Below are positions 18,537 through 28,613 of a DNA stretch of 64,000 nucleotides, in pieces. How positions within the stretch are numbered: the stretch's first letter is position 1; every line of letters starts with the position of its first letter. The notes beneath the pieces were generated by a model, which saw only the letters and a program-made list of their open reading frames with translations, searched no databases and was not told the DNA's origin. The translations under genes were made by a program, and so were the position numbers. This DNA comes from an uncultured Pelagibacteraceae bacterium (GTDB lineage Bacteria > Pseudomonadota > Alphaproteobacteria > Pelagibacterales > Pelagibacteraceae): NCBI GenBank assembly GCA_902537845.1, contig CACBDC010000001.1, positions 56,994 through 120,993 of the forward strand, read 5' to 3'.

Positions 18537-18917
18537 ATGAGTGAAAAAAAATTTTCTAAGAAACACGAATGGGTTTCATTGAACGGTGAGGTAGCTACAG
18601 TTGGAATAACAAAACACGCAACTGAGATGCTCGGCGACATTGTTTTTGTGGAAGTGCCTGATGCGGGAAAAGCAGTTGAAAAAGAAGGTCAAGCAGCCGT
18701 TGTGGAATCAACTAAAGCTGCGAGCGATGTGTACTCACCTATTTCTGGAGAAATTACCGAGGGAAATAAAGCTATTGCGGATGACCCCGGAAGTGTTAAT
18801 ACAGACCCTGAAGGTGCAAGCTGGTTTTTTAAATTAAAGATAAAGGACAAAGGTGAATTTGACTCGCTTATGTCAAAGGATGAATACGATAAATTTTGTA
18901 AGGAGAACCCAAGTTAA
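18537..18917 (+). CDS. gcvH: Glycine cleavage system H protein
   Basis: A 126-residue lipoyl carrier protein. The lipoylated lysine is Lys 60 in '[14 protein letters not shown]', and '[16 protein letters not shown]' at the N-terminus is the usual GcvH opening. It shuttles the aminomethyl group between P and T proteins. The ATG of gcvP follows its stop codon directly. Confidence 0.96.
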   Translation: MSEKKFSKKHEWVSLNGEVATVGITKHATEMLGDIVFVEVPDAGKAVEKEGQAAVVESTKAASDVYSPISGEITEGNKAIADDPGSVNTDPEGASWFFKLKIKDKGEFDSLMSKDEYDKFCKENPS

Positions 18918-21785
18918 ATGATCGACGATAGTTCAAAAGAATTTATAAAAAGACATATTGGTCCATCTGAGGAAGATCAATCTAAAATGTTGCAATACGT
19001 TGGATATAAATCACTAGAGGATCTAATGGAGAACACTGTGCCTGAAAAGATCTTATTAAAAGATGATCTTAAAATCGATCAACCAATGTCTGAGAATGAT
19101 GCTTTAAAAAAACTAAAATCTATTTCCAAAAAAAATAAAATCTTTAGAAATTTTATTGGAATGGGATACTATAATTCCATTACACCCAATGTGATTTTAA
19201 GAAATATTTTAGAAAATCCAGGTTGGTACACATCTTATACACCTTATCAGCCTGAAGTGGCGCAAGGTCGACTTGAAATGCTTTTAAATTTTCAGCAATC
19301 GATAATTGACTTAACAGGTATGGATATTGCTAATGCTTCTTTATTGGATGAAGCAACAGCTACAGCAGAAGCGGTAGGTTTAAGCCAAAGATTAGATAAG
19401 ACTAATTCAAAAAAAATATTTATTTCAAAAAACTGTAATCCTCAGACAATTGATCTTATAAAAACAAGGACAAATCCATTTGGTTTAGAATTAATCATAG
19501 GTGACGAAAAAAAAGAACTTACAAAAATTAATGAAGATATTATTTGTGGAGTTTTATCTTATCCAGGAACCTTGGGTGAGATAAACGATCCTAGTGAAAG
19601 CATTAGTTTAATACATAAAAAAAATGGAAAAGCAATTTTGGTTTGCGATTTATTAGCGCTTGCAAGATTGAAAACTCCAGCAGAACTTGGCGCAGATATT
19701 GCTGTTGGAAGTGCACAAAGATTTGGTATCCCAATGGGATATGGCGGTCCTCACGCAGCATTTTTTGCTACTAAGGAAGAATTTAAAAGGTCAATGCCTG
19801 GAAGAATTATAGGTGTATCAAAAGATAGACACGGTAAAAAAGCTTATAGGCTTTCTTTACAAACTAGAGAGCAGCATATTAGAAGAGATAAAGCTACTAG
19901 TAATATTTGTACCGCCCAAGCCTTATTAGCTATCATTTCTGCTGCTTTTGCGATTTATCATGGACCAGAAGGGATACTAAAAATAGCTAATAGAACTTCT
20001 AAATTAGCTAAAATTTTCGCTGATAATATTAAAGCTGGTGGTTACAAAATTTTATCAGATCATTTTTTTGATACCGTTACGATTAAAACCAAAGAAAAAA
20101 CAAATTCTATTTACGAGGCTGCATTAAAAGAAAATATTAACCTAAGAAAAGTTGATAAAGAGCATTTATCAGTTGCTTTTGACGAAGCAAAAAAACTTGA
20201 TGATGTAAATTTACTATTAAAGTTATTTGGAATTTCCAAAATGATAAAACAAGACGTTAAGGTTGAACTGGACAATCTTCCAAAAAATCTTTTAAGGACT
20301 TCAAAATACTTGACACATCCAGTTTTTAATAAATACCATTCTGAGACAGAAATGCTTAGATATTTAAAGAAACTCGAAGATTGTGATATTGCGCTAAATA
20401 GGTCAATGATTGCTTTGGGATCTTGTACAATGAAACTTAATGCAACAGCTGAATTGATTCCTATTACTTGGAAAGAGTTTTCGCTTCCACACCCTTTTGT
20501 TCCTACAAATCAAATGGAAGGCTACAAGATTCTTTTTAATGATCTAATAAATGACTTGAAAGAAATTACTGGATATGACGCAGTTTCTTTGCAGCCTAAT
20601 TCTGGAGCTCAAGGAGAGTATGCAGGTTTAATGACTATAAGAAAATTTCATAAGAATAATAAACAAGAAAATCGTAACGTTTGTCTAATCCCAGACTCAG
20701 CTCATGGAACTAATCCAGCCAGTGCTCAAATGTGTGGGATGAAAGTGGTTGTAGTCAATTGTGATGACGATGGAAACGTCGACATAGACGATCTTAAAAA
20801 TAAAGCTGAAAAACACTCAAAAGATTTAGCAGCTTTAATGGTTACTTATCCATCTACTCATGGAGTATTTGAGGAAAAAATCATGGATATTTGTGAAGTT
20901 ATTCATAAGCACGGTGGACAAGTTTATATGGATGGGGCAAATCTAAATGCACTTGTGGGTGTTGCAAAACCAGGGAAATTTGGACCAGATGTTTGTCATA
21001 TTAATTTACATAAAACATTTTGTATACCTCATGGTGGAGGCGGACCAGGGATGGGCCCAATAGCTTGTGCTAAACACTTAGCTGATTTTTTACCAACACA
21101 CGAAATTATTAAAGAAGCTGGCCCTAAGAATGGAATGGGAGCTGTATCAGCCGCTCCTTGGGGAAGCTCAAGTATACTTCCAATATCTTGGATGTATATA
21201 AAGATGATGGGTGCAGAAGGATTGAAAAAAGCTTCACAAGTTTCGATATTAAACGCAAATTACATTTCAAAAAAATTATCTAAAGATTATAAAGTTCTTT
21301 ATACAGGCAAAAATGGCAATGTAGCGCACGAGTGCATTATTGATATTAGACCAATTAAAGCAAGCTCAGGAATCTCTGAAGAGGATCTAGCAAAGAGATT
21401 AATTGATTTTGGTTACCACGCACCAACTATGTCATGGCCAGTTGCCGGGACAATTATGATTGAGCCAACAGAAAGTGAAAATTTAGAGGAAATCGACAAA
21501 TTTTGTAGTGCATTAATAAAAATTAAAAAAGAAATTAATTTAGTGGAGTCTTCTAAATTTGATAAAATTGACAACCCACTTAAAAATGCTCCTCATACTT
21601 ATGTTGAATTAGCTTCAACTGAGTGGAAACATGTTTACTCAAGAGAAGAAGCAGCTTTTCCAACTGAATATGTAAAAAATAATAAATACTGGGCTCCAGT
21701 TGCAAGAGTTGATAACGTTTTTGGCGATAGAAATTTGGTATGTTCATGTCCTTCAATGGATGAATATAAAGATGAAGCTGCTTAA
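18918..21785 (+). CDS. gcvP: Glycine dehydrogenase (decarboxylating), P protein
   Basis: A 955-residue single-chain P protein (fused P1 and P2 halves), the PLP enzyme that decarboxylates glycine and loads the aminomethyl group on GcvH. The PLP lysine is Lys 699 in 'HLHKTFCIPHGGGGPGMGP'-like 'INLHKTFCIPHGGGGPG'. The N-terminal 'FIKRHIGPSEEDQSKML' is the standard start. In SAR11 this system supplies one-carbon units and nitrogen from glycine. No terminator is visible before the next gene, 9 bases on. Confidence 0.96.
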   Translation: MIDDSSKEFIKRHIGPSEEDQSKMLQYVGYKSLEDLMENTVPEKILLKDDLKIDQPMSENDALKKLKSISKKNKIFRNFIGMGYYNSITPNVILRNILENPGWYTSYTPYQPEVAQGRLEMLLNFQQSIIDLTGMDIANASLLDEATATAEAVGLSQRLDKTNSKKIFISKNCNPQTIDLIKTRTNPFGLELIIGDEKKELTKINEDIICGVLSYPGTLGEINDPSESISLIHKKNGKAILVCDLLALARLKTPAELGADIAVGSAQRFGIPMGYGGPHAAFFATKEEFKRSMPGRIIGVSKDRHGKKAYRLSLQTREQHIRRDKATSNICTAQALLAIISAAFAIYHGPEGILKIANRTSKLAKIFADNIKAGGYKILSDHFFDTVTIKTKEKTNSIYEAALKENINLRKVDKEHLSVAFDEAKKLDDVNLLLKLFGISKMIKQDVKVELDNLPKNLLRTSKYLTHPVFNKYHSETEMLRYLKKLEDCDIALNRSMIALGSCTMKLNATAELIPITWKEFSLPHPFVPTNQMEGYKILFNDLINDLKEITGYDAVSLQPNSGAQGEYAGLMTIRKFHKNNKQENRNVCLIPDSAHGTNPASAQMCGMKVVVVNCDDDGNVDIDDLKNKAEKHSKDLAALMVTYPSTHGVFEEKIMDICEVIHKHGGQVYMDGANLNALVGVAKPGKFGPDVCHINLHKTFCIPHGGGGPGMGPIACAKHLADFLPTHEIIKEAGPKNGMGAVSAAPWGSSSILPISWMYIKMMGAEGLKKASQVSILNANYISKKLSKDYKVLYTGKNGNVAHECIIDIRPIKASSGISEEDLAKRLIDFGYHAPTMSWPVAGTIMIEPTESENLEEIDKFCSALIKIKKEINLVESSKFDKIDNPLKNAPHTYVELASTEWKHVYSREEAAFPTEYVKNNKYWAPVARVDNVFGDRNLVCSCPSMDEYKDEAA

Positions 21786-21794
21786 TCTCTCTTA

Positions 21795-23021
21795 ATGAAA
21801 ATTGCAGTTATCGGCTCCGGAATCTCCGGATTATCCTCCGCATATTTTCTCTCAAAAAAATATAAAGTTGATCTCTACGAAAAAGATGACCATTTTGGAG
21901 GCCACTCTTTAACTTATGATATTAAAGAAAGTAACAAAGTAGTTCCAGTAGATCTTGGGTTTATTGTTTTTAATAAAACTACATATCCAAATTTAGTAGA
22001 ATTTTTAAATGAATTAAACGTTCCTTATGAAAAAAGCGATATGTCATTTTCTGTATCGATAAAGAATAGTAATGTTGAATATAGTGGAAGTGGTTTAGGA
22101 GGCATTTTTGCTAACAAACTAAATTTCTTTAATTTGAAATTTTTATATATGATAAGAGAGATAATTTCATTTTATAAAACTGCACCAAAATTACTAGAAA
22201 GTGAAATTAAAGAGGAGACTCTAGGAAGTTTTCTTAATAAAAAAAAATTATCAAAATACTTCATCGAGTATCACTTAATACCTATGGTTGCGGCTATTTG
22301 GTCAATGCCATTTAATAAAGCAAAGGAAATGCCATTAAAATTTTTTTTAAATTTTTTTACAAATCATGGTTTATTTAAATTTAAAAATAGACCACAATGG
22401 TACACAGTTTCAAATAGAAGTAGAGCTTATGTAAAAAAAGTAACAGAAAAAATTAGTGGAGAAATTTTTAAAAATTATAAAGTCGATAAGTTAATTAGAA
22501 GTGATGATAATATCAGAGTAATTATAGGCAATGAATATGTTGACTATGATCAAGTAGTTCTAGCTTCCCATGCAGACCAAAGTTTAAGAATGATAGAAAA
22601 ACCAACTGAACAAGAAAAAAATATATTAGAAAAATTTAATTACGTGAATAATGTGGCTTTTTTACATACTGATAAGAGATTAATGCCTTATAAAAAAAGA
22701 GCCTGGTCTAGTTGGAATTCTGTTTCAGATGGAGATAAGACATGTATTACCTATTGGTTAAATAAACTACAAAACTTAGATACATCTAAAGACTATTTTT
22801 TAACTTTAAACCCTATTTTAAAAATTAACGAAAATTCTGTTATAAAAAAAGTTAATTTTACCCACCCATATTTGAATTCAAAGAATATAGCGCTTCAAAA
22901 AGATATAAAATTAATACAAGGAAAAAAAAGGACATGGTTTTGTGGAAGTTATTTTGGTTACGGTTTTCATGAAGATGGTTTAAAATCGTCCATAGATTTG
23001 ATAAATAACTTTAAAATTTGA
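21795..23021 (+). CDS. FAD-dependent amine oxidase-like protein of the fatty acid modification cluster
   Basis: A 408-residue flavoprotein with the dinucleotide-binding turn 'VIGSGISGLSSAYFLSKK' at residues 4-21 and 'DLYEKDDHFGGHSLTYDI'. The C-terminal 'TWFCGSYFGYGFHEDGLKS' is the typical FAD-contact motif of the NAD(P)-binding protein found next to DUF1365 and Cfa genes. Homologues in this gene order act on methylated or furan fatty acids in photosynthetic alphaproteobacteria (recalled, to be checked). The end overlaps the DUF1365 start by four bases. Confidence 0.85.
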   Translation: MKIAVIGSGISGLSSAYFLSKKYKVDLYEKDDHFGGHSLTYDIKESNKVVPVDLGFIVFNKTTYPNLVEFLNELNVPYEKSDMSFSVSIKNSNVEYSGSGLGGIFANKLNFFNLKFLYMIREIISFYKTAPKLLESEIKEETLGSFLNKKKLSKYFIEYHLIPMVAAIWSMPFNKAKEMPLKFFLNFFTNHGLFKFKNRPQWYTVSNRSRAYVKKVTEKISGEIFKNYKVDKLIRSDDNIRVIIGNEYVDYDQVVLASHADQSLRMIEKPTEQEKNILEKFNYVNNVAFLHTDKRLMPYKKRAWSSWNSVSDGDKTCITYWLNKLQNLDTSKDYFLTLNPILKINENSVIKKVNFTHPYLNSKNIALQKDIKLIQGKKRTWFCGSYFGYGFHEDGLKSSIDLINNFKI

Positions 23022-23779
23022 TGAATTCTTGTATTTACAATGGTGAAGTAACTCATACAAGATTTAAACCTGTAAGACATTTCTTAAAATATAAAACTTT
23101 TTCATTATTAATTGATTTAGATGAAATTAATCAATTAGACAGATCAATAAATATTTTCTCTCACAATAAGTTTAACATTTTCAGCTTTTATGACAAAGAT
23201 CACGGAGAACGTGACGGAAGTGATTTAAAAGAGTGGGTTCTTAAAAACATCAGCAAGTTCAATATAAAAGGTGAAATTAATAAAGTTAAAATACTTTGTT
23301 ATCCAAGAATTTTTGGCTATGTGTTCAACCCTTTAAGTATTTTTTACTGCTACGAGGATAATAAATTGAAGGCGATTTTTTACGAGGTAAAAAATACTTT
23401 TAATGAGCAGCATACATATGTTTTTAAAATTAAAGACAATGAAGAAATAGCTCAAAAATGTAAAAAAAAGTTTTACGTATCTCCATTTATGGATATGGAA
23501 ACTTACTATAATTTTAAATTACTCAATCCTAATGATAAACTCTCAGTCTTTATTAAACAAACAGACTTGATAGGAACAGTTTTAACAGCCACCCAAACAG
23601 GAGAGAAAAAAGAATTTAGCTCCAAACAACTCATGCTTAACTTTTTTAAGTATCCATTAATGACAGTTAAAATTATTAGTTCGATACATTTTGAAGCATT
23701 ACTTTTATGGAAAAAAGGGGCAATATATAGAAAAAGAAATTCTAAATTAAAAAATAATTTGAGTTACGAGGAATATTAA
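23018..23779 (+). CDS. DUF1365 family protein
   Basis: A 253-residue protein with the DUF1365 hallmarks 'YNGEVTHTRFKPVRHFLKYK' at the N-terminus, 'YPRIFGYVFNPLSIFYCY' in the middle and 'KKFYVSPFMDMETYYNF' after it. The biochemical role is not established from sequence; the conserved company of an FAD protein and a Cfa-like methyltransferase suggests modification of membrane fatty acids. Overlaps both neighbours by 1-4 bases. Confidence 0.9.
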   Translation: MMNSCIYNGEVTHTRFKPVRHFLKYKTFSLLIDLDEINQLDRSINIFSHNKFNIFSFYDKDHGERDGSDLKEWVLKNISKFNIKGEINKVKILCYPRIFGYVFNPLSIFYCYEDNKLKAIFYEVKNTFNEQHTYVFKIKDNEEIAQKCKKKFYVSPFMDMETYYNFKLLNPNDKLSVFIKQTDLIGTVLTATQTGEKKEFSSKQLMLNFFKYPLMTVKIISSIHFEALLLWKKGAIYRKRNSKLKNNLSYEEY

Positions 23780-24969
23780 TGAGTTTATTGAAAATTTCAG
23801 AGAAATTCGTACTAAATAAATTAAAAAAAATCTCGCAAGGTAATCTTAAGCTTATAAATTATGATGGAAAAGTTTTTCATTTTGGCGACTTAGAGAGTAA
23901 ATTATCCTCTGATATCAAGATTAATAACGCCAATTTTTACCTAAACGTCGTTATGGGTGGAAGCTCAGCTTTAGGAGAAGCTCATATGAAAAAAGATTTT
24001 TATACTTCAAATTTAACAAATTTAATTGAACTTACAGCGAGAAATATCAACATAATCTATACTTTTTCAGGAAGTTTAAAATTACAAAAAATCAAAAATT
24101 TTCTAAAAAAAATTTTTGCATCAAATACAAAATCTAAAAGTAAAAAATATATTTCAAAACATTATGATTTAGGGAATGAATTTTTTTCGTTATGGCTTGA
24201 TAAATCTCTCACTTATTCTAGTGCAATCTATAAAAATGATAAAGATGATTTAGAAATCGCTCAAAAGAATAAATTTCAAGAGCTTATAAATTTAATGAAT
24301 ATAAAAGATGGAAACAAAGTTTTAGAGATAGGATGTGGTTGGGGCGGATTTGCTGAATTTTTAGCTAAAAATTATGATGTGAGTGTAGACTGTATCACAA
24401 TTTCTAAAAATCAATATGATTTTACTAAAAAGAAGATTTTCAACTCAGGACTGAATAATAAAGTTAATGTTAAGTTTTTAGATTATAGAGATCTCAAGGA
24501 AAAATATGATCACGTAGCTTCAATAGAAATGATAGAAGCTGTTGGTGAAAAATATATGGATCAATACTTTGGTACAATTAAAAATGTTCTTAATTACAAT
24601 GGTACAGCTGCAATTCAAGGCATTGTAATAAAAGATGACTTATTTGAAAGGTATAGGGCAAATGAGGATTTTATTCAAAAATATATATTTCCAGGTGGAT
24701 TTTTACCCTCAATTCAATTTATGGAAAATATAATTAAAAAAAACAAACTTAAACTTGAAAAAATTAATACTTACTCGGATGATTACGCCAGAACTTTAGC
24801 AACTTGGAGAGAAAATTTTTTAGGTGTTTGGGAAAAAATTAGTCCACTTGGTTTTGATGAATATTTTAAGCGTATGTGGGAATTTTACTTATCTTATTGT
24901 GAAGGTGGTTTTAAGTCTAGAAACATTAACTTGATTCAATTCTCTATGTCTAATAGATATTCATCATGA
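23779..24969 (+). CDS. cfa: Cyclopropane-fatty-acyl-phospholipid synthase family methyltransferase
   Basis: A 396-residue SAM-dependent enzyme. 'YISKHYDLGNEFFSLWLDKSLTYSSAIY' region (split motif 'HYDLGNEFF' and 'LTYSSAIY'), SAM-binding 'VLEIGCGWGGFAEFLAK', and 'IEMIEAVGEKYMDQYF' mark the Cfa/mycolic acid synthase family. It adds a methylene or methyl group to unsaturated acyl chains of phospholipids. In this gene context it may make methylated (furan precursor) rather than cyclopropane fatty acids. Overlaps the next gene by four bases. Confidence 0.9.
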   Translation: MSLLKISEKFVLNKLKKISQGNLKLINYDGKVFHFGDLESKLSSDIKINNANFYLNVVMGGSSALGEAHMKKDFYTSNLTNLIELTARNINIIYTFSGSLKLQKIKNFLKKIFASNTKSKSKKYISKHYDLGNEFFSLWLDKSLTYSSAIYKNDKDDLEIAQKNKFQELINLMNIKDGNKVLEIGCGWGGFAEFLAKNYDVSVDCITISKNQYDFTKKKIFNSGLNNKVNVKFLDYRDLKEKYDHVASIEMIEAVGEKYMDQYFGTIKNVLNYNGTAAIQGIVIKDDLFERYRANEDFIQKYIFPGGFLPSIQFMENIIKKNKLKLEKINTYSDDYARTLATWRENFLGVWEKISPLGFDEYFKRMWEFYLSYCEGGFKSRNINLIQFSMSNRYSS

Positions 24970-25490
24970 AAAAATTAATAGGACTATTTTTAATAATTTT
25001 AACAACAGGATGCGCAAATAAAATGAAACCAACAGATTTTAAAGATCAAAAACCAAGACTAATCATCGAAAATTATTTATCAGGCAATGTTAAAGCTTGG
25101 GGAGTATTACAAAATAGATCTGGAAAAGTTACGAGACAATTTAAAGCTAATTTAAAAGGAAAATGGGATGGATCTCAATTAATTTTAGATGAAGTTTTTG
25201 ATTGGAATGATGGAGAAAGACAAACTCGTCAATGGATTATTAAAAAAATTGACGAACATAACTATGAAGGAACAGCTTCTGATGTAGTTGGGACAGCAAA
25301 AGGATACTCATATGGCCCAGCTTTTAAATTTGAATATGTATTACTTGTGCCAGTCAAAGGTAAAAATATAAAGATTACTTTTGATGATTGGATTTTTATG
25401 CAAGATGAACGTGTGGCAATTAATAGAGCGACAATGACAAAATTTGGAATTAAAGTCGCTGAATTAACAGTTATGTTTGTAAAAGATTAA
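24966..25490 (+). CDS. DUF3833 family lipoprotein
   Basis: A 174-residue protein with a lipoprotein signal peptide; the lipobox is 'LTTGC' with Cys 16 as the lipidated residue. The body contains 'GWGVLQNRSGKVTRQF'-like 'AWGVLQNRSGKVTRQFKANL' and repeated Trp-rich strands typical of DUF3833, a lipocalin-like family that travels with Cfa and DUF1365 genes. Probably an outer- or inner-membrane lipid-handling protein (inference). Confidence 0.85.
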   Translation: MKKLIGLFLIILTTGCANKMKPTDFKDQKPRLIIENYLSGNVKAWGVLQNRSGKVTRQFKANLKGKWDGSQLILDEVFDWNDGERQTRQWIIKKIDEHNYEGTASDVVGTAKGYSYGPAFKFEYVLLVPVKGKNIKITFDDWIFMQDERVAINRATMTKFGIKVAELTVMFVKD

Positions 25491-25491
25491 A

Positions 25492-26076
25492 ATGTTTGAA
25501 CTTCCTAAACTAGATTACAGTAATTCAGCTCTTTCTCCAATAATGTCAGAGCAAACTTTAGATTTACATCATGGCAAGCACCACCAAACATATATTACAA
25601 ATTTAAATAACTTTATAAAAGGTTCTGAATATGAAAAATTATCTTTGGAAGATATAATTAAAAAATCATCAAAAGAAAAAAAAGCAGGAATTTTCAATAA
25701 TGCAAGCCAACATTGGAACCACAATCTTTTTTGGAAGTGCATGAAACCTAATGGCGGAGGAAATCTTCCATCTAAACTTGAAAACAAGATTAAAGAAGAT
25801 TTTGGAGGCTTTGAAAAATTTAGGGAGGAATTTATTAATGCTGGAGTTACTCAGTTTGGATCTGGATGGTGTTGGTTATCTTTAAAAGAAGATAAGCTTG
25901 TAGTTACTAAAACACCAAATGCTGAAAACCCAATAATTCATAATATGAAAACTATATTAGGTTGTGATGTGTGGGAGCACTCATATTATTTAGATTACAG
26001 AAATAAAAGACCAGCTTATTTAGAAAATTTTTTTGACAAATTAATCAATTGGGAATACGTTGAATCTCTTCTTTAA
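25492..26076 (+). CDS. sodB: Superoxide dismutase, iron type
   Basis: A 194-residue Fe/Mn-family superoxide dismutase. Metal ligands are His 27 ('LDLHHGKHH'), His 77 ('QHWNH'), Asp 159 and His 163 ('DVWEHSYY'). Gln 73 in 'NASQHWNHNLFW' is at the position that marks the iron enzyme. It has no signal peptide, so it acts in the cytoplasm. One base separates it from the DUF3833 gene, linking it to the membrane-modification operon. Confidence 0.95.
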   Translation: MFELPKLDYSNSALSPIMSEQTLDLHHGKHHQTYITNLNNFIKGSEYEKLSLEDIIKKSSKEKKAGIFNNASQHWNHNLFWKCMKPNGGGNLPSKLENKIKEDFGGFEKFREEFINAGVTQFGSGWCWLSLKEDKLVVTKTPNAENPIIHNMKTILGCDVWEHSYYLDYRNKRPAYLENFFDKLINWEYVESLL

Positions 26077-26829
26077 TTATCGTTTTACAAGTTTATCTAC
26101 TAAAAATAAATAAAGTCTATAAGGTAATATTCTTAAAAATTTTAAAGTTAAAGTTAATCCTTTTGGGAAATGAATTTCAAAAGCATTCCCTTTTACTAAT
26201 CCATTATAAATTTTATCTGCGGCGTATTCAGGAGTTTTTAAAAATGGCATAGGAAACTCATTTTTATCTGTCAAAGGAGTTTTGATGAAACCTGGTGATA
26301 CAACTGAGACCCTCACTCCAAATTTTTTAAAGTCAAAATAAATGCTCTCACTAAAATTTGTTAAGGCAGCTTTCGATGGGCCATAACCACTTGAATTAGG
26401 AAGTCCTCTATAACCTGCTATAGAGGAAACTATCGAAATATGCCCAGATTTCTTATTTTTAAAATAATCCTCAACAACTTTTACACAATCAATAACACCT
26501 AAAAAATTAACATTAATAACATTTTTAATTTTATCAGGATCGATATTTTGTTCATCTTTGGGCTCATATGTTCCGCTGGAAAATAAACATATATCCAATT
26601 CACCAAATTCATTTATAATATTTTTAAATGTATTATTTATTTGAGATCTATCAGTAACGTCTAAAGGAAAAGAGGAAATATTTTCATTTTTGGCTAAATC
26701 ATCCAACAATTCTTTTCTTCTAGCTGAAACGGCAACTTTCCAACCTCTTTTTGCAAATTTTTCTGCAACTGCCTTACCAATTCCACTACTTGCTCCAGTT
26801 ATCCAAATTTTTTTCTGATTTTCAGACAT
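26077..26829 (-). CDS. Short-chain dehydrogenase/reductase
   Basis: A 250-residue SDR with the cofactor motif 'WITGASSGIGKAVAEKF' at residues 9-25 and the catalytic 'YGPSK' (Tyr and Lys) near residue 150 after 'IVSSIAGYRG'. The C-terminal part is hydrophobic, as in membrane-associated lipid SDRs found in Cfa/light-response clusters. It is convergent with sodB with no gap, and divergent from tspO. Confidence 0.9.
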   Translation of the reverse strand: MSENQKKIWITGASSGIGKAVAEKFAKRGWKVAVSARRKELLDDLAKNENISSFPLDVTDRSQINNTFKNIINEFGELDICLFSSGTYEPKDEQNIDPDKIKNVINVNFLGVIDCVKVVEDYFKNKKSGHISIVSSIAGYRGLPNSSGYGPSKAALTNFSESIYFDFKKFGVRVSVVSPGFIKTPLTDKNEFPMPFLKTPEYAADKIYNGLVKGNAFEIHFPKGLTLTLKFLRILPYRLYLFLVDKLVKR

Positions 26830-26853
26830 TAATTAGTTATATCTTATAAAGTT

Positions 26854-27315
26854 GTGAAAAATAAATACTTATCTTTAATAATTATACTAATAATAACCTT
26901 TATTGCACCGACGATCGGCAGTTATTCGACATCAACTTTTAAAGAGCCCTGGTATTCACAAATCATTCTACCAAGTTTCAATCCTCCAAGCTGGGTATTT
27001 GCTCCTGTCTGGTCAATATTATATTTTTTAATGTCACTTGCAATTTGGAAAGTATGGATAACATCTTTTGAAAAAAAATTATTAAAAATTTACTTCATTC
27101 ATTTATTTTTTAATAGCACATGGAGCGTAGTATTTTTTGGTTTTCACTTAATTGGCATAGCTTTGATAAATTTAGTAATTATATTAGTATTTATTATAAT
27201 TTTAATGAAAAAATATTTTTCTAGAGATAAAATAAGTTTTTATTTAATGATACCTTATTTAGCTTGGTCAAGTTACGCATTAATTCTTAATAGTTCGATT
27301 TATCTATTAAACTAA
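26854..27315 (+). CDS. tspO: TspO/MBR family protein
   Basis: A 153-residue membrane protein with five hydrophobic helices and the family motifs 'PWYSQIILPSFNPPSWVFAPVW' (residues about 31-52, split in two parts by Pro-Pro) and 'FNSTWSVVFFG'. TspO binds tetrapyrroles and affects oxidative and light responses. It starts with GTG, the first in-frame initiator; no ATG lies before the conserved region. Its end overlaps the convergent HPP gene by four bases. Confidence 0.9.
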   Translation: MKNKYLSLIIILIITFIAPTIGSYSTSTFKEPWYSQIILPSFNPPSWVFAPVWSILYFLMSLAIWKVWITSFEKKLLKIYFIHLFFNSTWSVVFFGFHLIGIALINLVIILVFIIILMKKYFSRDKISFYLMIPYLAWSSYALILNSSIYLLN

Positions 27316-27782
27316 AACCATCTAACTGGGTAATTTCTTTTTAAAATATAACGATTTATTATCACAGATAAAATAATGATGACTATTGAACCAACTACTA
27401 CTGGGAAAATAATATATCCAAACGATACATCAGCAAACAATGCTATTAATGGGTTTGCGGCCGCAGGAGGGTGTATTATTTTAAAATACATCATTAGTGT
27501 CACAGTAGTCCCTACTGAAAATCCAAGTGTTAGATAAGAAATTCCTAAAAACTCATTAAAAAGTATTCCTATAACGATTGCTAATAAGTGGCCAAAAAAA
27601 ACATTTGAGGGCTGAGCAAATTCACTATCGTAAAACACCAACACAATTAAAGTAGACGATCCAAAAGAAAACATTAACCAAAAGCCTGTGGATGTTTCAA
27701 AGCTAAGGAAAGATAGAATTCCAATAATAATTGAAGCAAATAGTCCTGCAAGTAAAGGTTCTAATTTTTTTGGTATTTTCAT
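27312..27782 (-). CDS. HPP family membrane protein
   Basis: A 156-residue protein with about four hydrophobic helices and the family-naming motif in 'IIHPPAAANPLIAL'. Plant and cyanobacterial HPP proteins transport nitrite into plastids or cells; the bacterial short form is assumed to be related. It is divergent from the phosphatase gene at 27818. Confidence 0.82.
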   Translation of the reverse strand: MKIPKKLEPLLAGLFASIIIGILSFLSFETSTGFWLMFSFGSSTLIVLVFYDSEFAQPSNVFFGHLLAIVIGILFNEFLGISYLTLGFSVGTTVTLMMYFKIIHPPAAANPLIALFADVSFGYIIFPVVVGSIVIIILSVIINRYILKRNYPVRWF

Positions 27783-27817
27783 ATATATTTTTTTTTAAAT
27801 TAAGCTATATACACATA

Positions 27818-28609
27818 ATGGATTATAACAAACCATTCAACTTTCTTAAAAATTTACCACCTAAGTTGAACTCATTTTATAAAATAAAATCTAAATCTGG
27901 CTTAGTGGTTAGTAATAAATCAAAGTCAAAAAAAGATTTTGATCCTGTAACAAATTTTGATAGAGCATTTGAAAAATATATACGCTCACTAATAAATAAA
28001 AAGTTTCCAAAAGATTCTATTATCGGAGAAGAATTTGAAGATAAATTTTCATCAAATGATTATAAATGGTCTATTGACCCAATAGACGGCACAAGAGCTT
28101 TTGTTATTGGAGCACCTACGTGGTCAAATTTAATAAGTTTATCTTTCGAAGAAAAATCTTTAATAGGCTTAGCTAACTTTCCAGAGCTAGATAAATATTA
28201 TATTAATGATAAAAAAAAATCTTATTGTTTTAAAAATAAAAAAAAATTTATTTTAAAATCTACAAATAACAATAATTTAAAAACAGTTAAGATAATCGGA
28301 AATTTTCATGGAACATTAAGTTACGAGAAACAACGTAATGTGATTAAAAAATTTGGTTGGTCATTCAGATTAGCCGGGTTTGATGCTCTGAATTATTGTT
28401 TATTAGCAGAAGGCAAGGTTGATGCTGTAATCGAAGCAAATTTAAAACCTTATGATATACTCCCTTTAATCCCAATAATAAAAAACTCTGGAGCAATAGT
28501 TACAAATTGGAAGAATAAACCAGCAGAAAATGGCGGTAATATTCTAGCAACATCCAATAAAATTTTGCATAATAAGATTTTAAATTTATTAAAACCGTTT
28601 GCAAAATAG
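27818..28609 (+). CDS. Inositol monophosphatase family protein, probable histidinol-phosphatase type
   Basis: A 263-residue Mg2+-dependent phosphatase. Metal-site motifs are 'DPVTNFDRAFEKYI', 'IIGEEFED' and 'SIDPIDGTRAFVIGAPTW', the last typical of the HisN-like branch, plus 'WDALNYCLLAEGKVDAVIE'-like C-terminal sequence. The ATG at 27818 is preferred over an upstream in-frame initiator at 27731, because the extra 29 residues are hydrophobic, unlike the family, and overlap the divergent HPP gene. Substrate could be histidinol phosphate or inositol phosphate. Confidence 0.82.
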   Translation: MDYNKPFNFLKNLPPKLNSFYKIKSKSGLVVSNKSKSKKDFDPVTNFDRAFEKYIRSLINKKFPKDSIIGEEFEDKFSSNDYKWSIDPIDGTRAFVIGAPTWSNLISLSFEEKSLIGLANFPELDKYYINDKKKSYCFKNKKKFILKSTNNNNLKTVKIIGNFHGTLSYEKQRNVIKKFGWSFRLAGFDALNYCLLAEGKVDAVIEANLKPYDILPLIPIIKNSGAIVTNWKNKPAENGGNILATSNKILHNKILNLLKPFAK

Positions 28610-28613
28610 TAGA

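Noticed and set aside
27731..27817. Upstream start for the inositol monophosphatase family gene
   Set aside because: The added residues are hydrophobic, unlike the family, and overlap the divergent HPP gene. The ATG at 27818 fits better.
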